Source: Terriglobus tenax (GTDB lineage: Bacteria > Acidobacteriota > Terriglobia > Terriglobales > Acidobacteriaceae). Taken from it: DNA of 64,000 bases. Within the stretch, counting starts at the first letter, position 1. Each line of letters opens with the position of its first letter. Shown in pieces: positions 40,789 through 49,050 of the stretch. The position numbers and the translations under genes were made by a program. The stretch covers positions 1,922,001-1,986,000 of the forward strand of contig NZ_JAGSYA010000004.1 of NCBI RefSeq assembly GCF_025685395.1, read 5' to 3'. Below the pieces are notes generated by a model, which was not told the DNA's origin, did no database searches, and was given only the letters and a program-made list of their open reading frames with translations.

Positions 40789-42060
40789 CTAGTCTTCGGC
40801 CTTGTCTTCGATGCGCAGCATCTGCAGGCACAGCGGCTTCTCCAGCATGCAGTCCATCTTCGTAATGGAGCGTAACGCACGCTCAACAACGGAGGTCAGA
40901 CAGGGCTCCGTCGTCACCACAAACGGAAGACGGTCCTTGGGGTGTCCCGGCCGCTGCAGGATCGAATCGATGTTCGCGCCCACCTTGGCCAGCGCTCCGG
41001 CAATGGCGGAGACGATGCCGGGCTTGTCACTGACGACGAAGCGCAGGTAATGCGGAGCCAGGAACTCGCCCACCACCGCACGCTTGCGCACCGGCTGGCG
41101 GACCACGCCGCACTGCTGCGCCACGGCCAGCAGATCACTGACCACGGCCACCGCCGTGGGATGCGCGCCCGCGCCGTGCCCGCTGAAGACCACATCGCCG
41201 CCAAAGCGTCCGCTGGTTACCACCATGTTCTGCGTGCCGTGGCTCCAGGCAATCGGCGACTCCATGGGAACCAGCATTGGTCCCACGCGCGCATGAACTG
41301 CTCCATCCTGCACCTGCGCACGGCTTACCTGGCGAATGGTGCAACCAAGCTCCTTCGCGTACTGGAAATCGATAGCCGACACCTTGCTGATGGACTGCGT
41401 CGGCACCTCGTCGGGATTCAGCTCCGCGTGCATGGCAACGCGCGACAGGATGCACAGCTTTGCACGAGCGTCGAAGCCATCCACATCCGCCGAAGGATTC
41501 GCCTCGGCATAGCCTAGCTTCTGCGCCTCAGCCAGAACCTCGTCATACTCCGCGCCCTGCTCCATGTGGCTCAGGATGAAGTTACAGGTGCCGTTCACAA
41601 TGCCGCTGATCTTCACAATGGCGTCGCCGCCAATGCCCTGCAGCGCACCGGGGATCACCGGCACACCGCCGGCCACGGCCGCGCCATACAGCAGCGATAC
41701 ACCCTTCCTTGCCGCGAACTTTTCCAGCGCCGCGCCGCGATAGGCAATCAATTGCTTGTTGGCGGTCACCACGCTCTTGCCCGCGGAGATCGCCTTCTTC
41801 AGCCAGCCCTCGATCGGGTCAAGGCCGCCGATCAGTTCCAGGATCACATCGACGTCGCTCTTCAGGATGACGTTGATGTCGTCGGTCCAGACAACAGTCT
41901 TCGGCAGCTTCTTCGCCTGCGGTCGCGAGAGCTTGCGCTCGTAATCGCGGTTGTAGACGTGCGTAATTTCAATGTCGGCAAACTTCCGCGCCGCCAACAC
42001 ATCCGCTACACCGCCGCCTACCGTGCCAAATCCCAGGATTGCTACTTTTGTCTTCGCCAT
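40789..42060 (-). CDS. hom: Homoserine dehydrogenase
   Basis: 423 residues from MAKTKVAILGFGTVGGGVAD; the longer in-frame start at 42144 runs into the upstream deaminase gene and is rejected. The NAD(P)-binding GFGTVGGGV, the catalytic region GIVNGTCNFILSHM and DVDGFDARAKLCIL, and a C-terminal ACT domain (about residues 340-420, FVVSDKPGIVSAIAGALAKVGANIDSIL) are all visible. It reduces aspartate semialdehyde to homoserine in threonine, methionine and isoleucine synthesis. The ACT domain suggests threonine feedback. It lies 22 bases after the deaminase gene. Confidence 0.96.
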   Translation of the reverse strand: MAKTKVAILGFGTVGGGVADVLAARKFADIEITHVYNRDYERKLSRPQAKKLPKTVVWTDDINVILKSDVDVILELIGGLDPIEGWLKKAISAGKSVVTANKQLIAYRGAALEKFAARKGVSLLYGAAVAGGVPVIPGALQGIGGDAIVKISGIVNGTCNFILSHMEQGAEYDEVLAEAQKLGYAEANPSADVDGFDARAKLCILSRVAMHAELNPDEVPTQSISKVSAIDFQYAKELGCTIRQVSRAQVQDGAVHARVGPMLVPMESPIAWSHGTQNMVVTSGRFGGDVVFSGHGAGAHPTAVAVVSDLLAVAQQCGVVRQPVRKRAVVGEFLAPHYLRFVVSDKPGIVSAIAGALAKVGANIDSILQRPGHPKDRLPFVVTTEPCLTSVVERALRSITKMDCMLEKPLCLQMLRIEDKAED

Positions 42061-42082
42061 AATCTTGTTGCCGATTCTTTCG

Positions 42083-42556
42083 TTAGTATTCGATCTTCTT
42101 GGCGCTGTCTGCCCAGGCGTGGAAGCTTTCCAACGCCTCGTCATGCAGCAGTTGACGGGTAGGAATCGTCCGCTGCTCCAGCGGGCGCTTTACCTCGTCG
42201 TAGAGAAAGCTGTCATCAAATCCGATTGCGGCCGCATCCGCCGCCGTGTTGCCGTAGTAGATGGCCTTGCAGCGCGACCAGTAGATGGCCGCCAGGCACA
42301 TGGGGCAGGGCTCGCAACTGGTATAGACCTCGCAGTCGTCCAGGCAGAAGGTACCCAGCTTTTCACAAGCCCGGCGAATAGCTACCACCTCGCCGTGTGC
42401 CGTGGGATCGTTTGTGCTTGTTACCAGGTTCATGCCCTCGGCAACAATCTCGCCATCCTTCACAATCACACAGCCAAACGGGCCGCCACGGCCAGAGCGA
42501 ACATTCTCGGTCGCCAACTCAATGGCGCGCTGCATGAATTTCTGATTGCCGCTCAT
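42083..42556 (-). CDS. Guanine-deaminase-like nucleoside/base deaminase (CDA fold)
   Basis: 157 residues from the ATG at 42556; a GTG at 42565 is equally possible. The zinc-site motif HGEV and the CxxC in TSCEPCPMCLAAIYW are present with catalytic Glu in HGE. RGGPFGCVIVKDGEIVAEGMN and the aromatic C-terminus fit the Bacillus GuaD type of guanine deaminase; tRNA-adenosine or cytosine deaminase is less likely from the FWxx-free end. Its divergent partner is the allantoinase operon, so conversion of guanine to xanthine would feed purine breakdown. Confidence 0.82.
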   Translation of the reverse strand: MSGNQKFMQRAIELATENVRSGRGGPFGCVIVKDGEIVAEGMNLVTSTNDPTAHGEVVAIRRACEKLGTFCLDDCEVYTSCEPCPMCLAAIYWSRCKAIYYGNTAADAAAIGFDDSFLYDEVKRPLEQRTIPTRQLLHDEALESFHAWADSAKKIEY

Positions 42557-42578
42557 CTCGCTCACAAACGCTTGAAAA

Positions 42579-42606
42579 TACGCGTTTAGCGCGTAAAATC
42601 ACGCGT
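42579..42606. promoter_or_regulatory. Candidate operator in the deaminase / ureide operon divergent region
   Basis: TACGCGTTTAGCGCGTA is a 17-base palindrome (6-bp arms), followed seven bases later by another ACGCGT, in the 60-base gap between the divergent deaminase and allantoinase genes. A purine- or allantoin-responsive regulator could bind here; no regulator gene is beside it. Confidence 0.5.
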
Positions 42607-42616
42607 AACTCTGATT

Positions 42617-43981
42617 ATGGCACAGGCCTTTCGATCCAATCGCGTCGTCCTGCCCGAGGGCACCCGCCCGGCCACACTGCTGGTGCAGGATGGCCTGATC
42701 ACACGTGTGCTCACTACGGGCGCGCTTCCGCCCGATGTGGCATTGACGGACTTCGGCGACCACGCCATTCTGCCTGGCCTGACCGACGTGCATACACACA
42801 TCAACCAGCCCGGCCGTACAGAATGGGAAGGCTTCGAGACGGCAACGCGCGCCGCAGCAGCGGGTGGATTTACTACCGTGGTGGACATGCCGCTGAACTG
42901 CCTGCCGGAGACCATCACCGTCGACGCGCTAGAGCAGAAACGCATCGCCGCCAGGGGGCTTACCTACATTGACTGGCTGCCGTGGGGCGGCCTGGTCGGC
43001 CCCGGGGAGGACGAGACCGCGAACCTGGAGCACCTGGAACCGATGGTTGAAGCCGGTGTGCCCGGCTTCAAATGCTTCCTGCTCTACCCCGGCTGCGAAG
43101 GCCTTTCGCATCTCTCCCTGGCGCAACTGCGCCGCGCTGCACCAACGCTGGCGCGGCTGGGCAAGCCACTCCTCGTCCACGCCGAGCTGGAAGGCCCGGT
43201 GATGGAAGCCAGCAAGGCCTTATACGCACACCATGCGGACTGGACAAAGTACGCAACCTACCTCGCGTCGCGGCCTGACGAAGCCGAGCTTGCCGCCATC
43301 CGCGCGCTGATTGATCTTGTGCGCGAGTTCCGCTTTCCGCTGCACATTGTTCACCTGGCCACGGCGCAGGCCGTGCCCATGCTGGCCGCCGCCAGGGCTG
43401 AGGGTCTGCCGATTACGGTGGAGACCTGCACGCATTACCTGGCCATCAGCGCAGAGCAAATTCCCGACGGCGCAACACAGTTCAAATGCGCCCCGCCGAT
43501 CCGCAGCAAAAACAACCAGGATGGTCTATGGCAGGCGCTGCGCGACGGCGTTATCGACCTGGTCTCGACCGACCACTCGCCCTGCCCGCCGGAGATGAAG
43601 CCCAGCGGTGCCTTTGACAAGGCATGGGGAGGCATCGCGTCGCTCTCCACCGCCGTGCCCGTCACCTGGACCGAAGCGCAGAGGCGCGGCTTCACACTCG
43701 AAGACCTTGTGCGCTGGTTTTCGATTGCACCGGCAAAGCTCGCGGGCCTGACGAAATCGCACGGCCAGCTTGCCTTCGCGCGTCCGGCGAACTTCGTTGT
43801 CTTCGCGCCTGAGAAGCACTGGACCGTCACCGCAGACCGCCTGCACTATCGCCATGCCATCTCGCCTTACCTTGGCCGCACGCTGACAGGCGAGGTGGTG
43901 GCCACCTATCTGCACGGCGAAGCGGTTTACAGCGCGGGGGGATTTGCCATGCTGGCGAACGGTCGCGACCTGTCAGTGTAG
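42617..43981 (+). CDS. allB: Allantoinase
   Basis: 454 residues, amidohydrolase fold. The metal motif is DVHTHINQPGRTEWEGF (HxH), the carbamylated-Lys region GFKCFLLYPGCEG, LLVHAELEGP, HIVHLATA, ETCTHYL and VSTDHSPCPPEMK with the last metal Asp. The order and spacing match AllB/allantoinase rather than dihydropyrimidinase. It opens (S)-allantoin to allantoate. It heads the operon that converts urate to glyoxylate; gene order is allB, uraD, uraH, uao, allC, allE, uah, aldehyde dehydrogenase. Confidence 0.94.
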   Translation: MAQAFRSNRVVLPEGTRPATLLVQDGLITRVLTTGALPPDVALTDFGDHAILPGLTDVHTHINQPGRTEWEGFETATRAAAAGGFTTVVDMPLNCLPETITVDALEQKRIAARGLTYIDWLPWGGLVGPGEDETANLEHLEPMVEAGVPGFKCFLLYPGCEGLSHLSLAQLRRAAPTLARLGKPLLVHAELEGPVMEASKALYAHHADWTKYATYLASRPDEAELAAIRALIDLVREFRFPLHIVHLATAQAVPMLAAARAEGLPITVETCTHYLAISAEQIPDGATQFKCAPPIRSKNNQDGLWQALRDGVIDLVSTDHSPCPPEMKPSGAFDKAWGGIASLSTAVPVTWTEAQRRGFTLEDLVRWFSIAPAKLAGLTKSHGQLAFARPANFVVFAPEKHWTVTADRLHYRHAISPYLGRTLTGEVVATYLHGEAVYSAGGFAMLANGRDLSV

Positions 43982-44008
43982 TTGTTCCATCTGCGACAAT
44001 AACCTCCC

Positions 44009-44518
44009 ATGAATCCCACGCTTGCCCACTGGAACACGCTCCCCGCCGACGAAGCCGCGGCCGTCATTCTTCCCACCAACGGATCACAGGCGTGGGCCGA
44101 GCAGATGGCATCGCACCGGCCTTATCCCGGCGAGCAGACGCTCTTTGAAGTAGCCGACCACATCTGGTACCACCTGAGCGATGACGCAAAGCAGCAGGCC
44201 TTCGATTCGCACCCGCGTATTGGTCAGCGCCACGCCGCGAAGGAAGCCACCGCGCAGTCGCTCACATGGTCGTCGCAGGAGCAGACACTCTCGGACGATG
44301 AGCGCGTGCAGCAGGCGCTGGCGGAAGCCAACCAGAAATATGAAGAAACCTTCGGCCGCATCTTCATCGTGTGCGCCACCGGCAAAACGCAGCAGCAGAT
44401 GCTTGCGATTCTTGAACAGCGTCTGCACAACGACGAGGAAACCGAGTTCGCCGAGGCTGCCGAGCAGCAGCGGCAGATCACGCAGCTTCGCCTGCGTAAA
44501 TGGCTGGCCGCAAGTTAG
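44009..44518 (+). CDS. uraD: 2-oxo-4-hydroxy-4-carboxy-5-ureidoimidazoline decarboxylase
   Basis: 169 residues. The hallmark SHPRIGQRHA with the catalytic His (about residue 70), and the second motif YEETFGRIFIVCATGKTQQQML that forms the active site with ATGK, are clear. The enzyme decarboxylates OHCU to (S)-allantoin in the third step from urate. It follows allB by 27 bases. Confidence 0.95.
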   Translation: MNPTLAHWNTLPADEAAAVILPTNGSQAWAEQMASHRPYPGEQTLFEVADHIWYHLSDDAKQQAFDSHPRIGQRHAAKEATAQSLTWSSQEQTLSDDERVQQALAEANQKYEETFGRIFIVCATGKTQQQMLAILEQRLHNDEETEFAEAAEQQRQITQLRLRKWLAAS

Positions 44519-44557
44519 CCACTTGCGCACTCGCGTGTGGCACCTTACACCTTTTCT

Positions 44558-44896
44558 ATGTCCATCTCGACCCACATTCTCGACACCTCCGCCGGACGCC
44601 CGGCGACGCGTGTCGATGCCCGCCTGTGCCGCTTCGAATTCGACGCCTGGACACAGCTGGCGCTGGCACAGACTGATAGCGACGGCCGCATCCGCGCGCT
44701 GTTGCCGGCGGAGACCAGAATGCTTCCCGGCCTGTACCGCATCAGCTTCTTCACCGGCGCCTACTTCGCCGCTCTGCAGCAGGAGACGCTGTATCCGGTG
44801 ATCGACATCACATTCACCGTGCGCGAAGGCGAGCAACATTACCACATACCGCTGCTGCTCTCCGCCAACGGATTTACCACCTACCGCGGAACGTAG
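44558..44896 (+). CDS. uraH: 5-hydroxyisourate hydrolase
   Basis: 112 residues from MSISTHILDTSAGRPATRV, the family start with its catalytic His. LPGLYRISFFTGAYF is the middle motif and YHIPLLLSANGFTTYRGT the end. The family's C-terminal signature YRGS reads YRGT here, a conservative change at the active-site loop. It hydrolyses HIU to OHCU, and is a transthyretin-related tetramer. Confidence 0.95.
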   Translation: MSISTHILDTSAGRPATRVDARLCRFEFDAWTQLALAQTDSDGRIRALLPAETRMLPGLYRISFFTGAYFAALQQETLYPVIDITFTVREGEQHYHIPLLLSANGFTTYRGT

Positions 44897-44919
44897 TCAG
44901 GCTGTACTCTAGGAACCCA

Positions 44920-45768
44920 ATGATCAAGCTCGCACAGAACCGTTACGGCAAATCCCGCGTCCGCCTGCTGAAGGTCACCCGTCACGAAGCGCACCACCAT
45001 GTGGACGAGTGGACCGTCGAAGTGCTGCTGCAGGGCGACTTCGAGTCCGCCCACGTCGAAGGCGATAACTCTCAGATTCTTCCGACGGACACCATGAAGA
45101 ACACCGTGTACTACATGGCGCACCGTTCGCAGGCCGCCTCCATGGAGGGCTTCGCGGAAGAGCTGATCGATTTTCTGCTCTCACGCAACCCGCAGGTTAC
45201 CGCGGCCGAGGTCACCATCCACTCCGCGCTGTGGAAGCACATGAAGGTGGATGGCGGCCTGCATCCCACGGCCTTCATCCGCGGCAGCGATGAGCAGCAG
45301 ACCACGCACGTGCAGCGCATTCAGCCCGAGGGCTTCCAGGTCACCTCCGGTGTCAGCAACCTGGTCATCATGAAAACCGCGCAGTCCGGCTTCGAGGATT
45401 ACATTGTCGACGAGCTGACCACGCTGAAGCCCACCAGCGACCGCATCTTCGCCACGGCATGCACGGCCACGTGGAAGTACATCCACTCGGCTCCGCTGCA
45501 TTACAACGCCCTGCGCGAATGCGCCCGCGAGACGATGCTGAGCACCTTCGCGAACCATGATTCGAAATCGGTACAGCAGACACTTTATGCCATGGGCGAA
45601 GCTGTACTCGAAGCCGTGCCGGAGATCCGCGAGATCACGCTGACCATGCCCAACAAGCATGCGCTGCTCATCGACCTGGAACGTTTCGGGCTGAAGAACA
45701 ACAACCAGATCTTCGTGCCCACGGATGAGCCACATGGCACTATCCAGGCCACACTGGTGCGCATGTAG
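44920..45768 (+). CDS. Urate oxidase (uricase)
   Basis: 282 residues. Uricase marks are IKLAQNRYGKSRVRLLKV at the start, the tunnelling-fold GDFESAHVEGDNSQILPTDT, the IVDELTTLKPTSDRIFATACTATWKY region and MPNKHALLIDLERFGLKNNNQIFVPTDEPHG at the end. It is the cofactor-free type that oxidises urate to 5-hydroxyisourate with O2, giving H2O2. The Asn-Asn and Thr/Lys/His residues of the catalytic site are in place. Gene 4 of the operon. Confidence 0.95.
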   Translation: MIKLAQNRYGKSRVRLLKVTRHEAHHHVDEWTVEVLLQGDFESAHVEGDNSQILPTDTMKNTVYYMAHRSQAASMEGFAEELIDFLLSRNPQVTAAEVTIHSALWKHMKVDGGLHPTAFIRGSDEQQTTHVQRIQPEGFQVTSGVSNLVIMKTAQSGFEDYIVDELTTLKPTSDRIFATACTATWKYIHSAPLHYNALRECARETMLSTFANHDSKSVQQTLYAMGEAVLEAVPEIREITLTMPNKHALLIDLERFGLKNNNQIFVPTDEPHGTIQATLVRM

Positions 45769-45776
45769 TCCATCCT

Positions 45777-45813
45777 CTTCGCGGCGGGTGCGGTGCGTGT
45801 TTCCTCCGCGAAG
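45777..45813 (+). other. Intra-operon hairpin between uricase and allC
   Basis: CTTCGCGG and CCGCGAAG pair over 8 bp across a 21-base loop in the 87-base gap, the longest inside the operon. No T-run follows. It may stabilise or attenuate the distal transcript. Confidence 0.4.
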
Positions 45814-45855
45814 AACCCACTTACCCACCCGCCTGTCTCCTGCTACCTTGTCTGA

Positions 45856-47058
45856 ATGCAGGTTGGAGAACGTATTGTTGCGCGCTGCCGTGAGCTTGCC
45901 GGCATCACCGATGTGGAAGGGGAAACCACGCGAACCTTCCTCTCGCCCGCCATGCGCCGCGCGAATGATCAACTGGCCGCATGGGCCACGGAGAAAAGCT
46001 TCACCACGCGCTACGATGCCGCGGGCAACCTCCACATTCTGCGTAATGCCGACATCGTCACGCAGAAGACCTTCCTGCTCGCGTCGCATCTCGACACCGT
46101 TCCCAATGCCGGAGCCTACGATGGCCCGCTCGGCATCCTGCTCGGGCTCGCACTGCTGGAAGAAGCTCCGCCGCTTCCCTTTCATCTGGAGCTCATCGCC
46201 TTCAGCGAAGAAGAGGGCGTGCGCTTTGGCTTCCCTTTCATCGGCAGCAAAGCGCTGACAGGCGAGCTGACAGAAGAACTTCTCACACGTACGGACACGC
46301 ACGGCATCAACGTCCGCGAAGCCATCACTGCATACGGGCTGAATCCCGGCGAGCTTCCCGAGGCAATACTTCACCCCGGCCACTTCGGCTATCTCGAGTT
46401 CCATATCGAGCAGGGGCCTGTGCTGGAACATGAAGACCGCGCACTCGGCATCGTCACCGCCATCATCGGCCAGTCGCGCCTGCAGCTCACCTTTACCGGC
46501 AAGGCAAACCACGCCGGCACCACGCCCATGCACCTGCGTCACGACGCGCTTACCGCTGCCAGCGAATTTGTTCTCGCAACGGAAACACTGGCACGCAACA
46601 CACCAGGACTCGTTGCCACCGTTGGCCGGCTCACGCCGTATCCCGGAGCAGGTAACGTTATCCCCGGCGAGGTCGCGCTCTCGCTGGATGTACGCCACGC
46701 GGATGACAGCGTTCGTCATGCCAGTGTCGAGGCTCTGCTGGCCACTGCAAACAGCATTTCCGTAACACGCAGAGTTCGCATCACACACACGTTCAAGCTC
46801 GATCAACCCGCTGTGCCCATGGACACCTCGCTTACCGGGCTTCTCGCGGAAGCCGCCGCTCCCACTCGCCCGCTCACACTGGCCAGCGGGGCGGGCCACG
46901 ACGCGATGGTCCTGGCGCCGCACCTTCCCGCAACCATGCTCTTCCTGCGCACGCCGGGTGGTTTGTCGCATCATCCGGATGAAACCGTGCTGCCATCCGA
47001 TGTACAGTTAGCCTTTGAAACCGGGCTACGGTTTCTGGAACGGATTGCCAATGTTTAA
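45856..47058 (+). CDS. allC: Allantoate amidohydrolase
   Basis: 400 residues of the M20-type hydantoinase/carbamoylase family. The metal ligands are in LLASHLDTVPNAGAYDG (H and D), FSEEEGVRFGFPFIGS (EE), HIEQGPVLE (H) and GGLSHHPDE (H). ASGAGHDAMVLAPHLPATMLF is the AllC-specific end. It releases ammonia and CO2 from allantoate to give ureidoglycine. Its last 8 bases overlap the next gene. Confidence 0.92.
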   Translation: MQVGERIVARCRELAGITDVEGETTRTFLSPAMRRANDQLAAWATEKSFTTRYDAAGNLHILRNADIVTQKTFLLASHLDTVPNAGAYDGPLGILLGLALLEEAPPLPFHLELIAFSEEEGVRFGFPFIGSKALTGELTEELLTRTDTHGINVREAITAYGLNPGELPEAILHPGHFGYLEFHIEQGPVLEHEDRALGIVTAIIGQSRLQLTFTGKANHAGTTPMHLRHDALTAASEFVLATETLARNTPGLVATVGRLTPYPGAGNVIPGEVALSLDVRHADDSVRHASVEALLATANSISVTRRVRITHTFKLDQPAVPMDTSLTGLLAEAAAPTRPLTLASGAGHDAMVLAPHLPATMLFLRTPGGLSHHPDETVLPSDVQLAFETGLRFLERIANV

Positions 47059-47785
47059 CCTGGGACACTCCCGCAGCCGCACCGCCGGCGACCACTTCCT
47101 GCTCACGGCCGATACCTTCATCCGCGCCGCGCTGCCCGGCATGACCAACGCAACTGCCATTGTGCATGTCTCGCCTGCCGTCGGTGCAGCCTTCACGCAG
47201 TACACCGCGGAGCTTGCCGCCAACGGTTCGCTTGGCCCAGCCGCGGCACAGCGCTTTGTTTACGTGCTGGAGGGCAGCGTTGTGCTCTCTGCCGAAGACA
47301 GCACGCACACGCTCAACGCCAACGGCTATGCCTACATTCCGGAAGACCTGGAACACAGCATCACCAGCACACAACCCGCTAAGCTGGCCGTCATCGAGAA
47401 GAAGTACCAGGTGCTGGACGGTGTCGAAGCTCCCGGCCTCTTCATCGGCGACGAAACCAGGATCACACCCACTGCTTTGAATGGTGACGAAGACCTTGCG
47501 GTGCGCACGCTGCTGCCTGGCGACAGCAGCTTCGACTTCGCCGTCAACACCATGGGCTATGTTCCCGGCGCCACGCTGGCGCAGACGGAGATCCACGTCA
47601 TGGAGCACGGCCTGCTGATGCTGACCGGCGGCGGCATCTACAAGCTGGGCGACCAGTGGTACCCGGTCACCGCCGGTGACTTCATCTACATGGCGCCCTT
47701 CTGCCCGCAGTGGTTCGGCGCTCTGGGCAAGCAGCCCGCGAAGTATTTGATCTACAAGGATTGGAACAGGCACCCGCTCGCATGA
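47051..47785 (+). CDS. allE: (S)-ureidoglycine aminohydrolase (bicupin)
   Basis: 244 residues from MFNLGHSRSRTAGDHFLLTA; the frame extends upstream but that sequence lies within allC. Two cupin domains: the first has FVYVLEGSVVLS and AYIPEDLEHSI, the second has QTEIHVMEHGLLMLTGGGIYKLGDQWYPV and YMAPFCPQWF with the metal His/Glu. The enzyme takes ammonia off ureidoglycine to give ureidoglycolate, and keeps the stereo-chemistry right for the next enzyme. It overlaps allC and the following gene. Confidence 0.92.
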   Translation: MFNLGHSRSRTAGDHFLLTADTFIRAALPGMTNATAIVHVSPAVGAAFTQYTAELAANGSLGPAAAQRFVYVLEGSVVLSAEDSTHTLNANGYAYIPEDLEHSITSTQPAKLAVIEKKYQVLDGVEAPGLFIGDETRITPTALNGDEDLAVRTLLPGDSSFDFAVNTMGYVPGATLAQTEIHVMEHGLLMLTGGGIYKLGDQWYPVTAGDFIYMAPFCPQWFGALGKQPAKYLIYKDWNRHPLA

Positions 47786-49035
47786 AGATCAACGTCAACA
47801 TTCATCGCCTCTCCTCGGAGCTCGAAGATCTGGCCAGCTTCTCTGACGCTCCACCGTCGGACGAAGGCACGGCTGTCACGCGCGTTGTCTTCACCAACAC
47901 GGATCTGGAAGCCCGCACCTTTCTCGAAGCCCTTGCGCACAAGATTGATCTCGACGTTCGCCGTGATGCCGTCGGCAATACCTTCTTCCGCTGGAAGGGC
48001 TCTGATCCGTCGCTCGCGCCTGTCGGCACCGGCTCGCACATCGATGCCATTCCGCACGCCGGTATGTATGACGGCACCGTCGGCGTCCTTGGAGGGCTCG
48101 AGGCCATCCGCACGCTGAAGGAGGCTGGCTTCCAGCCCACGCGCAGCATTGAACTGCTGCTGTTCACCTCCGAGGAGCCGACGCGCTTCGGCATCGGCTG
48201 CCTGGGATCGCGGCTGCTCAGCGGCACGCTCGATCCTGAGAAGGCCGATTCTCTCGTCGACAAGCATGGCCAGCCGCTGGAGCAGGTACGCACGGCCGCC
48301 AATTTCTCCGGTGACCTGGCCACGGTCAAACTCCCCACAGGCTACTACCAGAACTGGGTTGAGTTGCACATCGAGCAGGGTCCGCTGCTGGAGCGCGAGG
48401 GCCTTCCCATCGGGATCGTCACCGCCATCGCCGCCCCCGCCGGCTACCGGTTCCACCTCGAAGGCTTCGGTGGACACGCCGGCGCGCTGTTGATGCCGGA
48501 CCGCAAAGATGCCCTTTGCGCCGCAGCCGAACTCATTCTTTCAGTGGAACGGAATACGCTGGCGACCGGGGTCATCGATACGGTCGGCACCGTCGGCACG
48601 GCACAGATCTATCCCGGTGCCGTGAACTCCGTACCCAGCCGCGTCACGCTGGAGCTGGATCTGCGCGACATTGACCCCGTGCGCCGCGAGTCTGTCATTG
48701 AAGCCATTCGCCGCGATATCGCGGAGATCCAGACCCACCGCGGCGTCACCATCACGGAAGAGCTGGTCAACGCCGACCCGCCCGCCACCAGCGACACCAC
48801 AATCGTCTCTACCCTTGAAGCGGTCTGCACTGAATCCGGCATCCCGTACAAAAAAATGGTCAGCCGCGCGTATCACGACTCTCTCTTCATGGCTCGCATC
48901 GCGCCCGTCGCCATGATCTTTATTCCCTGCCGCAACGGTGTTTCTCACAAGCCGGATGAATACTCTTCGCCGCAGGCCATTGCCACCGGAGTTCATGTAC
49001 TTGCAGCCACACTTGCCCGCCTTGCGGCACAATAG
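47782..49035 (+). CDS. uah: Ureidoglycolate amidohydrolase (UAH), plant type
   Basis: 417 residues from MKINVNIHRLSSE, overlapping allE by ATGA. The M20 ligands are in GTGSHIDAIPHAGMYDG, TSEEPTRFGIGCLGS, LHIEQGPLLE and GVSHKPDEYSS. The C-terminal SRAYHDSLFMARIAPVAMIF and NGVSHKPDEYS segments match the plant UAH group and distinguish it from AllC. It splits ureidoglycolate to glyoxylate, two ammonia and CO2, ending the pathway without urea. Bacteria more often use AllA (releases urea), so this makes the operon the plant-like variant. Confidence 0.88.
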   Translation: MKINVNIHRLSSELEDLASFSDAPPSDEGTAVTRVVFTNTDLEARTFLEALAHKIDLDVRRDAVGNTFFRWKGSDPSLAPVGTGSHIDAIPHAGMYDGTVGVLGGLEAIRTLKEAGFQPTRSIELLLFTSEEPTRFGIGCLGSRLLSGTLDPEKADSLVDKHGQPLEQVRTAANFSGDLATVKLPTGYYQNWVELHIEQGPLLEREGLPIGIVTAIAAPAGYRFHLEGFGGHAGALLMPDRKDALCAAAELILSVERNTLATGVIDTVGTVGTAQIYPGAVNSVPSRVTLELDLRDIDPVRRESVIEAIRRDIAEIQTHRGVTITEELVNADPPATSDTTIVSTLEAVCTESGIPYKKMVSRAYHDSLFMARIAPVAMIFIPCRNGVSHKPDEYSSPQAIATGVHVLAATLARLAAQ

Positions 49036-49050
49036 AAGGCACGTACGCGC

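Noticed and set aside
45181-46974. Long minus-strand frame opposite uricase and allC.
   Set aside because: Crosses two real, motif-bearing genes on the plus strand and has no recognisable domain.
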